Below, piece by piece: positions 25,021 through 33,153 of a DNA stretch of 55,307 nt. The notes beneath the pieces were generated by a model. It worked only from the letters and a program-made list of their open reading frames with translations. It made no database searches and was not told the origin of the DNA. This DNA comes from Nocardioides sp. (lineage in GTDB: Bacteria; Actinomycetota; Actinomycetes; Propionibacteriales; Nocardioidaceae): positions 1 through 55,307 of the forward strand of contig JAOPXC010000326.1 in NCBI GenBank assembly GCA_025965335.1. Direction: 5' to 3'. The position numbers were made by a program, and so were the translations under genes. Positions within the stretch are counted from its first letter, which is position 1; each line of letters starts with the position of its first letter.

Positions 25021-26097
25021 ATGTCGCAGCGGGTGGTCCTCCATGTGGGGCTCATGAAGTCGGGGACCTCCTACCTGCAGGAGCGACTCTTCCTCAACCG
25101 CGACCGGCTCGGCGACCAGGGCGTGCTCCTGCCCGGCACGACGTGGCGCGACCAGGTTCTCGCCGTCCAGGACGTCCTCGGCCGGCAACGGGCCGCCCGG
25201 GCCTCGGCGGGGAAGTGGTCGGATCTGCTGGAGCAGGTTTCGGCGCACGCGGGCGTGAGCCTGGTGAGCATGGAGTTCCTCGGGCCGGCCACGCCGGCGA
25301 GGATCGCCACCGTCACGGAGGCCTTCGCAGGGAGCACCATCGAGGCCGTCGTCACGGTCCGAGACCTCGGCCGAGTGGTCCCGGCGATGTGGCAGGAACG
25401 GCTGAAGAACGGCGGCGTGCCCGGATGGCGCGAGTACGTGGACTCCCTCCCCGCCCGCGGCGAGCTGGCGCGCTGGTTCTGGCGACAGCACGGGGCCGGC
25501 CGTATCGTCCAGAACTGGGTGGCCGAGCTCGGCGCCGAACGGGTGACGGTCGTGACCGTCCCCCCGCCCGGTGCGGACCCCGGCCTGCTGTGGTCGCGGT
25601 TCTGCGAGGCCGCGGGCATCGACGGCTCGAGCTGTCTCGACGTGCAGCCCGCGAACACGTCCCTCGATGTCGCGTCGGCACTCCTCCTGAGGGCGATCAA
25701 CCTGAAGCTGACCGAGAACGGCCCGATCGGCCACCGGCACCAGCTGCTGCTCAAGTTCGGCCTGGCCAAGCGCACCCTGGCCACCAACCGAGGTGGTTGC
25801 CCCATCGGCTTCGAACCGCCACCCTGGCTCCTCGACCGCGCCTCGGAGATCCGGGAGAAGCTCGCGGCCTCCGGCGTACGTGTGGTCGGCGACCTCGCCG
25901 ATCTGGTCCCCGCGGCCGTGGCGGGGGAGGACCCCGATCTGGTGACCCCCGAGGCGCAGCTCGAGGCCGCGGTCGACACCCTCGCAAAGCTCACCACCGA
26001 GTATTCGGACTCTCGGAGCTGGGGCCGACCGGCGGACGAGCCCGACGAGCCCGACGGGCTCCCTCAGTCGGCGACCGACACGTCGGAGACCTCGTAG
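25021..26097 (+). CDS. Sulfotransferase-like protein (copy 4)
   Basis: 358 residues. P-loop LHVGLMKSGTSYLQ (7-20) has Met-Lys-Ser where the other copies have Pro-Lys-Thr. The second site TVRDLGRVVPAMWQERLKNGG is near 115-135, followed by VTVPPPGA and LLWSRF. The last 60 residues are acidic and Ser/Asp rich (DEPDEPDGLPQ), unlike the basic tails of copies 2 and 3. It starts 37 bases after the acyltransferase gene and ends 34 bases inside the convergent lipoprotein gene. Probably cytoplasmic; the acceptor is unknown. Confidence 0.8.
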   Translation: MSQRVVLHVGLMKSGTSYLQERLFLNRDRLGDQGVLLPGTTWRDQVLAVQDVLGRQRAARASAGKWSDLLEQVSAHAGVSLVSMEFLGPATPARIATVTEAFAGSTIEAVVTVRDLGRVVPAMWQERLKNGGVPGWREYVDSLPARGELARWFWRQHGAGRIVQNWVAELGAERVTVVTVPPPGADPGLLWSRFCEAAGIDGSSCLDVQPANTSLDVASALLLRAINLKLTENGPIGHRHQLLLKFGLAKRTLATNRGGCPIGFEPPPWLLDRASEIREKLAASGVRVVGDLADLVPAAVAGEDPDLVTPEAQLEAAVDTLAKLTTEYSDSRSWGRPADEPDEPDGLPQSATDTSETS

Positions 26098-26570
26098 CCG
26101 ACCTCCTCGTCCATCGTGTTCGTGGCCTGGTCGACGTACACCGAGCTCGGGTAGCCCTGGCCGTCGGGCCACGTCACGTCGACCGACGCCGCCCCGGTGT
26201 CGTTGGCGGCGTCGATGACCTCGTTGATCGACACGCGCCGGAAGACGTCGACCGGTTCGCCCGCCTTCACCCCGCGGCCACTCTCGGCGTACACCGCATC
26301 GGTCACGTCGCCGCCCTCGACGGTGATCCGGATCGGCACCCCGGCAGCCAGGCAGAAGCAGCTCACGCGGAGCGTGTAGGAGTAGTCCTTCGGCTCGAAG
26401 TGGGGGTAGCTGCCCACCGTGGGCTCCGCGGTCGGCGACGGGCTCGTCGTTGCACTCGGGCTCCCGCCCACCTCGGTGCCGGTGCCCCCGGCCGGGTCGT
26501 CGCCGCAGCCCGCCAGGGCGAGGCAGGCAACGGCGGTGACGAGCCCGACGGCGGACGTGATGCGCGGCAT
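26064..26570 (-). CDS. DUF6174-like lipoprotein
   Basis: 168 residues beginning MPRITSAVGL. The signal segment ends in the lipobox LALAGC. A Thr/Ser/Pro linker (about 25-55) leads to a domain with YSYTLRVSCFCLAAGVPIRITV, the two-Cys strand of DUF6174, which has no assigned activity. The C-terminus is acidic. It converges on the fourth sulfotransferase-like gene with a 34-base overlap, so the two transcripts would be complementary at their ends. It diverges from the small DUF5302 gene. Confidence 0.8.
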   Translation of the reverse strand: MPRITSAVGLVTAVACLALAGCGDDPAGGTGTEVGGSPSATTSPSPTAEPTVGSYPHFEPKDYSYTLRVSCFCLAAGVPIRITVEGGDVTDAVYAESGRGVKAGEPVDVFRRVSINEVIDAANDTGAASVDVTWPDGQGYPSSVYVDQATNTMDEEVGYEVSDVSVAD

Positions 26571-26679
26571 GACGATCGGACGTCCTAGTGGACCCGAAGG
26601 ATCCGGATATCGGTCGACGCGCTTGGATGGTGCTGTCAGGGTGGGAGCACCTGCCCGGCTCGACTCTCGCGGAGGAACC

Positions 26680-26862
26680 ATGACGGACCCGAAGGACAAC
26701 GCCGACCTCAAGGCCAAGATGCGTGAGGCGCTGGATCGCAAGAAGGGCAACGACAAGGGCGTGCCGAAGGACGGCCCCGTCAAGGAGAAGGCGCACGGCT
26801 CGGAGGTCGTGGGTGGCGCCCCGAAGGTGCATCGACGCAAGGCCGGGGGAGGAGGCAGCTGA
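26680..26862 (+). CDS. DUF5302 small basic protein
   Basis: 60 residues, MTDPKDNADLKAKMREALDR at the start, behind a near-perfect GGAGGA ribosome site. It has one short charged helix (7-22), then a Lys/Gly-rich disordered tail with the family ending HRRKAGGGGS. DUF5302 is an actinobacterial family without known function; the composition suggests nucleic-acid or ribosome contact. It stands alone between a divergent lipoprotein gene and the repeat-bearing gap before maoC. Confidence 0.85.
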   Translation: MTDPKDNADLKAKMREALDRKKGNDKGVPKDGPVKEKAHGSEVVGGAPKVHRRKAGGGGS

Positions 26863-26879
26863 CGGAGCGGAGCGACGTC

Positions 26880-27025
26880 AGGTACCTCGATGGTGGTCGA
26901 GCAAGCCGTCGCACCCGAGCGAAGCGAGGGAGCGAACCGGCGTGTCGAGACCCAGTGAGGTCGATGGCCACGCCTCCATGGACCGATGCGAGCTCGCGAC
27001 CGGCGTGTCGAGACGCGGTGACCAT
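26880..27025. repeat. Dispersed-type palindromic intergenic repeats
   Basis: The 273-bp gap between DUF5302 and the MaoC gene holds repeat-like sequence and no plausible gene. CGGCGTGTCGAGAC occurs at 26939-26952 and again at 27001-27014. The GAGCGAAGCGAGGGAGCGAA block nearby (26919-26938) and GGTGGTCGAGCAAGCCG (26893-26909) are of the kind scattered between genes in Nocardioides-type genomes. A weaker relative (TCGAGCCTGTCGAGA) occurs at 33138-33152. They may be REP-like elements acting as transcript ends or nucleoid sites; no mobile gene is associated. Confidence 0.5.
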
Positions 27026-27135
27026 ACGCGCCTCCCGGGGGTGAGGAACCCCACTCGGGACGGGGCCGCCGAGGCGGCCTGACCTTGGCAGGATGGACCA
27101 GTTGTCCGTGACCCGTTTGTTCCTGAGGAGTGCCC

Positions 27136-27663
27136 GTGCAGTTCGGTCGTAGCTACGAGGAGTTCGAGGTCGGCGCGACCTACAAGCACTGGCCGGGCAA
27201 GACGGTCACCGAGTACGACGACCACCTGTTCTGCCTGCTCACGATGAACCACCACCCCCTGCACCTCGACGCGAACTATGCCGAGGAGACCACGCAGTTC
27301 GGCAAGAACGTCGTGGTCGGCAACTACGTCTACTCGATCCTGCTTGGCATGTCGGTGGCCGACATCTCCGGCAAGGCGATCGCCAACCTCGAGGTCGAGT
27401 CGCTGCGCCACGTCGCGCCGACGTTCCACGGCGACACGCTCTACGGAGAGACCACGGTGCTGGACAAGACCGAGAGCAAGAGCAAGGACGACCGGGGCGT
27501 CGTGTACGTCGAGACCATCGGCTACAACCAGGACGGCAAGGTCGTCTGCATCTTCCGCCGCAAGGTGATGGTGCCGAGGAACAGCTACCTCGAGGCCCGT
27601 GGCGGCGAGCAGCCCGGTCGCCCGGTACCGCAGCCCGACAAGAACTGGCCGGGCCGCAGCTAG
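27136..27663 (+). CDS. MaoC family (R)-specific enoyl-CoA hydratase
   Basis: 175 residues, hot-dog fold, adds water to 2-enoyl-CoA thioesters. The hydratase-2 core reads LLTMNHHPLHLDANYAE (about 37-53), supplying the catalytic Asn/His positions. VVGNYVYSILLGMSV and APTFHGDTLYGET are the other family stretches. I chose the GTG at 27136 (VQFGRSYEEF) because GAGGAG lies 5 bases upstream; a GTG at 27130 overlaps that site. This type usually neighbours the acyl-CoA dehydrogenase type seen at 17163. It converges on the MFS gene with a 4-base overlap. Confidence 0.9.
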   Translation: MQFGRSYEEFEVGATYKHWPGKTVTEYDDHLFCLLTMNHHPLHLDANYAEETTQFGKNVVVGNYVYSILLGMSVADISGKAIANLEVESLRHVAPTFHGDTLYGETTVLDKTESKSKDDRGVVYVETIGYNQDGKVVCIFRRKVMVPRNSYLEARGGEQPGRPVPQPDKNWPGRS

Positions 27664-28838
27664 CCGGCCGGGGGACCGGATGCCGCCGCGACCGGGACCG
27701 CGACCGGCGCGAACGCCCGCGCCAGCGGGAGCAGGCCCAGGATCAGCACCATCGGGACGGCGAAGCCCACCCGCAGCGATCCGGAGCCGACCAGCCCGGT
27801 CAGGACCGAGCCCAGCAGCGCGCCGACGTAGTTGAACTGGTTGAAGCGGGCGATCACCGCGTCCACCCGGGCCTGCCGGGCACCGAGGTCGACCTCGTCG
27901 CCGCCGGCGATCCGGGCCGCCGCAGAGAAGCTCAACGGGGCGACCACCGCCACGCCGGCTCCGAGGAGCGTGAAGCCGACGACCGCCACCGGCCAGGTCG
28001 GTGCGAAGACCACGACGGCCAGGGCGGCGCTGGCCACCACGGCGCTGACGCGCAGCACGGCCACCGGGCCGTACGTCGCGACCAGGCGGTCGCCGGCCAG
28101 CCGGAGGATCCCGCTCGCGACCAGATAGGGGAACGTCGCAAGCGCAACCAGGTGCGAGGGCGTTGAGAACGTGTGGTCGAGGTACGTCGGTCCCCAGGTC
28201 GCCGCGGCGGTGTCGACCATGTAGAAGAGCACCATCCCGAGCCCGACCAGCAGGATCGGCCGCCACGGCACGGCGACGGTCTGGGCGGCGGCGGTGGTCC
28301 CGTGGTCACGCGCCAGGAAGGGCGCGAAGGCCACCGCCAGTGGGACGACGGCGAGCGCGGCGTTGGCCTCGAGCGGCAGGTTCGCGGTCGCGAGCGTGAG
28401 GCCGGCCCCGATGACGCCGCCCAGGGTCCAGGCGCCGTGGAACGACGGCAGCATCGGTCGCGACCTCCGGTGCTCGAGCGCCACCGCCTGCATGTTGACC
28501 GTCGCGTCGATGACGCCGAGCGCGACGCCGTACACCGCGAGCCCGGCGACGAACACCCACAGCGCGGGAGCCGTGGTGAGGACCGGGACCGCGACGGCGG
28601 TCAGCCCGAGACCGACGCGCAGCATGGTGGCGCTGTCGCGTCGTGCGGCGAACTTCTCGGCGACGACCGAGCCGAGACCCGCGAGGAGCACCATCATCAG
28701 CAGGAGCAGCGACAGGTCGAGGTCGGCGAGGTGCCACCGGTCGGAGAACTTGGGCAGCCGGGTGGTCAGGCTGATGAAGACCAGACCCTGGGTGAGGAAC
28801 GCCGCGGCGACGGCGGGGCGCGCCCGGGGGAGGTCCAT
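27660..28838 (-). CDS. MFS transporter
   Basis: 392 residues with about 12 hydrophobic segments and a short cytoplasmic loop in the middle. The N-terminal half contains RLPKFSDRWHL and a GVIDATVNMQAVALEHRR segment, similar to the YbjJ/fucose-permease-like branch. In that branch N-M-Q after helix 4 is typical. The substrate cannot be told. The gene diverges from the channel-like gene at 28954 (115 bp between) and converges on maoC. An AT-rich patch around 28885-28905 probably holds a promoter for one or both. Confidence 0.85.
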   Translation of the reverse strand: MDLPRARPAVAAAFLTQGLVFISLTTRLPKFSDRWHLADLDLSLLLLMMVLLAGLGSVVAEKFAARRDSATMLRVGLGLTAVAVPVLTTAPALWVFVAGLAVYGVALGVIDATVNMQAVALEHRRSRPMLPSFHGAWTLGGVIGAGLTLATANLPLEANAALAVVPLAVAFAPFLARDHGTTAAAQTVAVPWRPILLVGLGMVLFYMVDTAAATWGPTYLDHTFSTPSHLVALATFPYLVASGILRLAGDRLVATYGPVAVLRVSAVVASAALAVVVFAPTWPVAVVGFTLLGAGVAVVAPLSFSAAARIAGGDEVDLGARQARVDAVIARFNQFNYVGALLGSVLTGLVGSGSLRVGFAVPMVLILGLLPLARAFAPVAVPVAAASGPPAG

Positions 28839-28953
28839 TGTCGAATCGTGGCACGACTGCTCTGGTCCACTGGCGCATTAGATCCAGAAAATGGTGTTTG
28901 CTTTGCTGCCGGTGCGGGACTATCGCCGGACCGCACGCGAACAAGGAGATTGC

Positions 28954-30909
28954 ATGGCACGCACCGGGCAGCAGATGCGCAGTCGCACGACGAGGGCGAT
29001 GGCCGACCGGTCGTCCTCGACCACAACCACTCGCACCGCTCGGGCGCCCAAGTCCGACCTCGGCGACAAGCTGCGCTACCGCTTCGACAACAGCATGTCG
29101 CGCGGCACGCCCGCTCTCATTGCGTGGCTGTTCGCGGCGACCCTGGTGCTGATCTTCGTCTTCGCGGTGCTCGTGACGGTCTTCCAGCTGCCCGACGAGG
29201 CGGACCGGCACGGCTTCTTCCGTCAGCTGTTCAACAACCTGCTGCACGCCCTCGACCCCGGCACCATCGGCGGCGACAACGGCCCCTGGCGGTTCCTGCT
29301 CACGATGCTGGCGCTGACGCTTTGCGGTCTCTTCATCGTGTCCGCGCTGATCGGTGTCATCGCCACCGGCATCGACAGCAAGCTCGCCGAGCTCCGCCGC
29401 GGCCGTTCCATCGTGCTCGAGACCGACCACAGCGTGATCCTCGGCTGGTCGGACTCGATCTTCACGATCGTCGGCGAGCTGACCATCGCCAACGAGAGCC
29501 GCAAGAAGCCGGTCATCGTGATCCTGGCGGACCGCGACAAGGTCGAGATGGAGGATGAGCTCAAGGCCAAGGTGCCCGACTTCCGCGGGACCCGGGTGAT
29601 CTGCCGTTCGGGGTCCCCGATGGACATCGACGACTTGAGGCTGAGCAGCCACCAGACGGCCCGGTCGGTGATCCTGCTGGCACCGGACTCCGAGGATCCC
29701 GACAGCGAAGTCATCAAGACGCTGCTGGCGCTCACCCACGGCGGCAGCGAGGGGCCGCGCATCGTCGCCGAGATCCGCAACCCCAGCAACCTCGAGGCGG
29801 CCCGTCTGGTCGGCGCCGACCGCACGGTGCTGCTCGACATCCGCGAGACCATCGCCAAGCTGGTCGTGCAGACCTCCCGCCAGTCCGGAGCGTCCGCCGT
29901 CTACACCGAGCTCTTCGACTACGACGGCGACGAGATCTACTTCCTCGAGGACCACCACCTGGACGGCACGACGTACGGCGAGGCGCAGTTGGCCTTCGAG
30001 AACGCCTCGGTCATCGGGTTGGTCGCCGCCGGGATCCCGAGCCTGAACCCGCCGCCGGACACCGTCATCGCCGGTCACGGCCTGGTCGTCGTCGCGGAGG
30101 ACGATTCGGCCCTCGAGGGCCAGGCACGCGCCCTCGCGGAACCGGATCTCGCGCAGCTCGGCTCCGAGACCGGCTCGGACGAGCACCCCACCCGGGCGCT
30201 GCTGATCGGCTGGAACGAGCGCGCGCCGATCGTGCTGCGCGAGCTGGACCACTACGCGCAGCCGGGCTCGAAGCTGACCGTGCTCACGTCGTTCGGGGCG
30301 CCGGACGTGCCCGCCCTCGAGAGCCTGGGCGTCACCGTCGTCTCCGGAGCGACCACGGACCGCGCGACCCTGGAGCAGCACGTCGTCGACGGCCTCGACC
30401 AGGTGATCGTGCTCTGCTACTCCGACGACCTCGGCGTCCAGGCAGCCGACGCCCGGACCCTCGTGACGCTGCTGCACGTCCGCGACATCCTGTCCAGCTT
30501 CGGGTCGACGACGCCGGTCGTCAGCGAGATGCTCGACGACCGCAACCGGGTGCTGGCCCAGGTGGCCCAGGTCGACGACGTCGTGGTGAGCGGCGAGATC
30601 GTCAGCCTGATCGTCACCCAGCTCTCGGAGGACCAGCGGCTCGAGCTGGTCTTCGCGGAGCTGCTCGGGGACGACGGCGCGGAGATCTACCTGCGGCCCG
30701 CCGAGTGGTACGTCCAGCCGGACGCGGAGGTCAGCTACGCCACGATCGTCGCCGGTGCCGTGCGCCGCGGCGAGACGGCGATCGGCTACAAGTCCGAGCA
30801 GCTCGGCCGCGCGGAGGGCACGGCGTTCGCGGTCGTGGTCAACCCGGCCAAGTCGGAGCGCTTCACCGTGCGTCCCGGTGACCGGGTCGTCGTCCTGGCC
30901 GAGTCCTAG
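28954..30909 (+). CDS. CASTOR/POLLUX-like ion channel protein
   Basis: 651 residues from an ATG with AAGGAG upstream. Ser/Thr/Arg-rich N-terminus (1-35), two membrane helices (about 52-78 and 105-132) around a pore-like loop, then two tandem RCK/TrkA-N-like Rossmann modules (about 155-390 and 405-640). VILGWSDSIFTIVGEL and ALLIGWNERAPIVLREL begin each nucleotide-binding fold. This is the layout of plant CASTOR/POLLUX (DMI1) channels and their bacterial relatives, which conduct K+ or Ca2+ under ligand control. Two helices per chain imply a tetramer. The ligand and ion are not known. The next gene starts 24 bases later. Confidence 0.87.
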   Translation: MARTGQQMRSRTTRAMADRSSSTTTTRTARAPKSDLGDKLRYRFDNSMSRGTPALIAWLFAATLVLIFVFAVLVTVFQLPDEADRHGFFRQLFNNLLHALDPGTIGGDNGPWRFLLTMLALTLCGLFIVSALIGVIATGIDSKLAELRRGRSIVLETDHSVILGWSDSIFTIVGELTIANESRKKPVIVILADRDKVEMEDELKAKVPDFRGTRVICRSGSPMDIDDLRLSSHQTARSVILLAPDSEDPDSEVIKTLLALTHGGSEGPRIVAEIRNPSNLEAARLVGADRTVLLDIRETIAKLVVQTSRQSGASAVYTELFDYDGDEIYFLEDHHLDGTTYGEAQLAFENASVIGLVAAGIPSLNPPPDTVIAGHGLVVVAEDDSALEGQARALAEPDLAQLGSETGSDEHPTRALLIGWNERAPIVLRELDHYAQPGSKLTVLTSFGAPDVPALESLGVTVVSGATTDRATLEQHVVDGLDQVIVLCYSDDLGVQAADARTLVTLLHVRDILSSFGSTTPVVSEMLDDRNRVLAQVAQVDDVVVSGEIVSLIVTQLSEDQRLELVFAELLGDDGAEIYLRPAEWYVQPDAEVSYATIVAGAVRRGETAIGYKSEQLGRAEGTAFAVVVNPAKSERFTVRPGDRVVVLAES

Positions 30910-30933
30910 GGTCGATGGGGTCAGACTCGTGCC

Positions 30934-31500
30934 ATGAGCGAGCATGAGCTGTGGCTGGTCCGACACGGCCAGACCGAGTGGAGCCGGGACGGGCGGCACA
31001 CGTCGACGACCGACCTGCCGTTGCTCCCCGAGGGCGAGGAGGTGGCGCTCGGGTTGCGCGCGCGGCTGGCCGAGCCCGACTTCGCCCTGGTCCTGACCAG
31101 CCCGCGGCTCCGGGCCCGCCGGACGGCGGAGCTGACGGGCTTCGCCGACGCCGAGCAGGCCGAGGATCTCGCGGAGTGGGCGTACGGGGACTACGAGGGC
31201 ATCACCACCGACGAGATCCGGAAGAGCGTCCCGGGCTGGACCGTGTGGACCCATCCGAGTCCCGGGGGCGAGTCCGCTGCGGACGTGGCGAGGCGCCTGG
31301 ACCGGGTGGTGGAGCGGGTCCGCGCCACCGACGGTCCGGTGCTGGTGTTCGGGCACGGGCACTCCCTGCGAGTCCTGGCCGCTCGCTGGCTGGGGCTGCC
31401 CGGAACCGACGGCAGGCTGCTCCGGCTCGACACCGCGACCGTGTCCGTCCTCGGTTATGAACGCGGGACCGCCGTCGTGCTGCGCTGGAACTGCTCTTGA
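30934..31500 (+). CDS. Histidine phosphatase family protein (acid phosphatase type)
   Basis: 188 residues. The phosphohistidine motif VRHGQTEW places the nucleophile at H11; the second active-site His is in FGHGHSLRVL, with an intervening acid in EWAYGDYEG. The pattern and small size match Rv3214 (Gpm2) of M. tuberculosis, a broad acid phosphatase rather than a true phosphoglycerate mutase. It follows the channel gene by 24 bases and probably shares its transcript. Confidence 0.9.
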   Translation: MSEHELWLVRHGQTEWSRDGRHTSTTDLPLLPEGEEVALGLRARLAEPDFALVLTSPRLRARRTAELTGFADAEQAEDLAEWAYGDYEGITTDEIRKSVPGWTVWTHPSPGGESAADVARRLDRVVERVRATDGPVLVFGHGHSLRVLAARWLGLPGTDGRLLRLDTATVSVLGYERGTAVVLRWNCS

Positions 31501-31533
31501 CCATGTGAGCCTCGGCCGGGGACCGTATTGCGC

Positions 31534-32175
31534 ATGTCAATGAGTGCCGGCTGCCCACGCTGCTCGGCCCCGGTCGCCGAGTTGACGCTCGGGCCGGACG
31601 TCGACTGGTCGTGTCCCGAGCACGGCTCGGTCGTGCCCCTGTGGCGGCCGTCGGAGGCGTCGTACGACGCGTTCGCCGAGCACCTGAAGACGGCTTCGTC
31701 GTTCCCGACGTACCTCCCGTGGCCGATGAGTCCCGGCTGGACCGTGACCGACTTCGCGGTGGTGGGTGACGGGGCCGACCGGACGCGCGCGACGATGACC
31801 TGTTCTTCGGGGACCAGCGAGCTCGACGGCCCAGTCGATGTGCTCGTGGTGACCGAGGAGGCAGGCACCGGGCTCGGGGCCCGTTGCGCGGGCACCCGCC
31901 ACGACGATCCGGGGGTCGGCGAGGGACCGCCGACCGTCCGGGTGCGGATCGAGAGCGTGCAGGTGCCACTCTGGCCGGTGTCGACCAGCGGCCAGCCGGG
32001 GGAGTGGGACCGCTCGGTGGTCGTGGGCGAGGCACATGGTCGGTGGTTGTGGATCGTGCTGCGACCCGCGTCGGCGATCCTCCTCCTGCAGGACGACTGG
32101 ATCCTGCGCGACGTCTCCCGGCTCGGCCCGCCGCTGGTGGAGACGCCCTTCGGGGGCCCGCCGCCCCCCTGGTGA
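31534..32175 (+). CDS. DUF6758-like zinc-ribbon protein
   Basis: 213 residues. The N-terminus carries CPRC (7-10) and, 20 residues later, SCPEHG, a likely zinc site. The remaining 170 residues form a beta-rich domain with VQVPLWPVSTSG and an internal RWLWIVLRPASAILLLQDDW strand-helix stretch, ending in FGGPPPPW. No membrane segment or signal. I assign the family name from memory of actinobacterial phosphatase/PHP neighbours; the function is unknown. The start could be ATG 31534 or ATG 31540; no clear ribosome site decides. Confidence 0.75.
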   Translation: MSMSAGCPRCSAPVAELTLGPDVDWSCPEHGSVVPLWRPSEASYDAFAEHLKTASSFPTYLPWPMSPGWTVTDFAVVGDGADRTRATMTCSSGTSELDGPVDVLVVTEEAGTGLGARCAGTRHDDPGVGEGPPTVRVRIESVQVPLWPVSTSGQPGEWDRSVVVGEAHGRWLWIVLRPASAILLLQDDWILRDVSRLGPPLVETPFGGPPPPW

Positions 32176-32211
32176 CCTCGGCGGGGCTGAGGCACGGCCT
32201 AGGCTCGCCGC

Positions 32212-33090
32212 GTGCGCATCGACCTCCACAGCCACTCACGCGCCAGCGACGGCACGCAGTCGCCGGAGGAACTGGTGCGGGCCGCGCTGGCCGAGGGTCT
32301 CGACGTGCTGGCGATCACCGACCACGACACCTCCGAGGGGTGGGGCGAGGCGGAGCGCACCGCCCGCGAGGTCGGACTGGAGCTGGTCCGTGGCATGGAG
32401 ATCAGCACCAAGCACCAGGGCCGTGGCGTGCACCTGCTCGCCTACCTGCCGGACCCCACGTATCCCCCTCTGCTCGCGCAGCTGGAACGGGTCCTCGAGG
32501 GTCGCCGGTCGCGGGTGCCGGTGATGCTCGACCGGCTGCGGGGGATGGACATCGAGATCTCGGACGAGGACGTGCGGCGTGCGTCCGGCGGCACCGCGGC
32601 GACCGGGCGGCCGCACGTGGCCGATGCGCTGGTCGCGCTGGGCCGCGTGACGGACCGGTCGGAGGCCTTCGACCGCTACCTGGGCGCCGGCCGTCCCGCG
32701 CACGTCGACCGCTACGCCGCCCCGCTGGTCGAGATGATCCAGCTCGTCGGCGACGCAGGGGGGGTCAGCGTGATCGCCCATCCGTGGGGACGCAGCGGCC
32801 GGCGCTGGCCGGGGGAGCGCGAGCTCGCCGCGCTCAGGGACGAGGGCCTGTCGGGTGTCGAGGTCGACCACCAGGACCACGATGTCGACTCGCGCCGCGT
32901 CCTGCGCGCGATCGCGCGCGACCTCGACCTCGTCGTCACCGGCTCCAGCGACCACCACGGCACCGGGAAGGTCGACCACGAGCTGGGCGTGAACACCACG
33001 TCGCCGGAGGACTATCACCGGCTGCTCGACCTGGCGGCGGCCGCGTCCGCGCGGTCGGGGCGGAGGACACCCGAGGTGGTCCGCCCCTGA
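32212..33090 (+). CDS. PHP-domain phosphoesterase
   Basis: 292 residues from a GTG (VRIDLHSHSRASDG). H6 and H8 form the first metal-binding pair; DHD in ITDHDTSEGW, GMEIST, the IAHPWG His and the terminal SSDHHG complete the polymerase-and-histidinol-phosphatase metal site. The C-terminal region resembles YciV/3',5'-nucleoside-bisphosphate or 5'-3' exoribonuclease types, which recycle pAp. That would be useful in a cell with four sulfotransferases, because pAp is the by-product of PAPS use. This link is an inference. Confidence 0.88.
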   Translation: MRIDLHSHSRASDGTQSPEELVRAALAEGLDVLAITDHDTSEGWGEAERTAREVGLELVRGMEISTKHQGRGVHLLAYLPDPTYPPLLAQLERVLEGRRSRVPVMLDRLRGMDIEISDEDVRRASGGTAATGRPHVADALVALGRVTDRSEAFDRYLGAGRPAHVDRYAAPLVEMIQLVGDAGGVSVIAHPWGRSGRRWPGERELAALRDEGLSGVEVDHQDHDVDSRRVLRAIARDLDLVVTGSSDHHGTGKVDHELGVNTTSPEDYHRLLDLAAAASARSGRRTPEVVRP

Positions 33091-33153
33091 CCACCGCACG
33101 ACAATGCTCGGTTCGCCCGCTTGCCGCAGGAGACCCGATCGAGCCTGTCGAGA

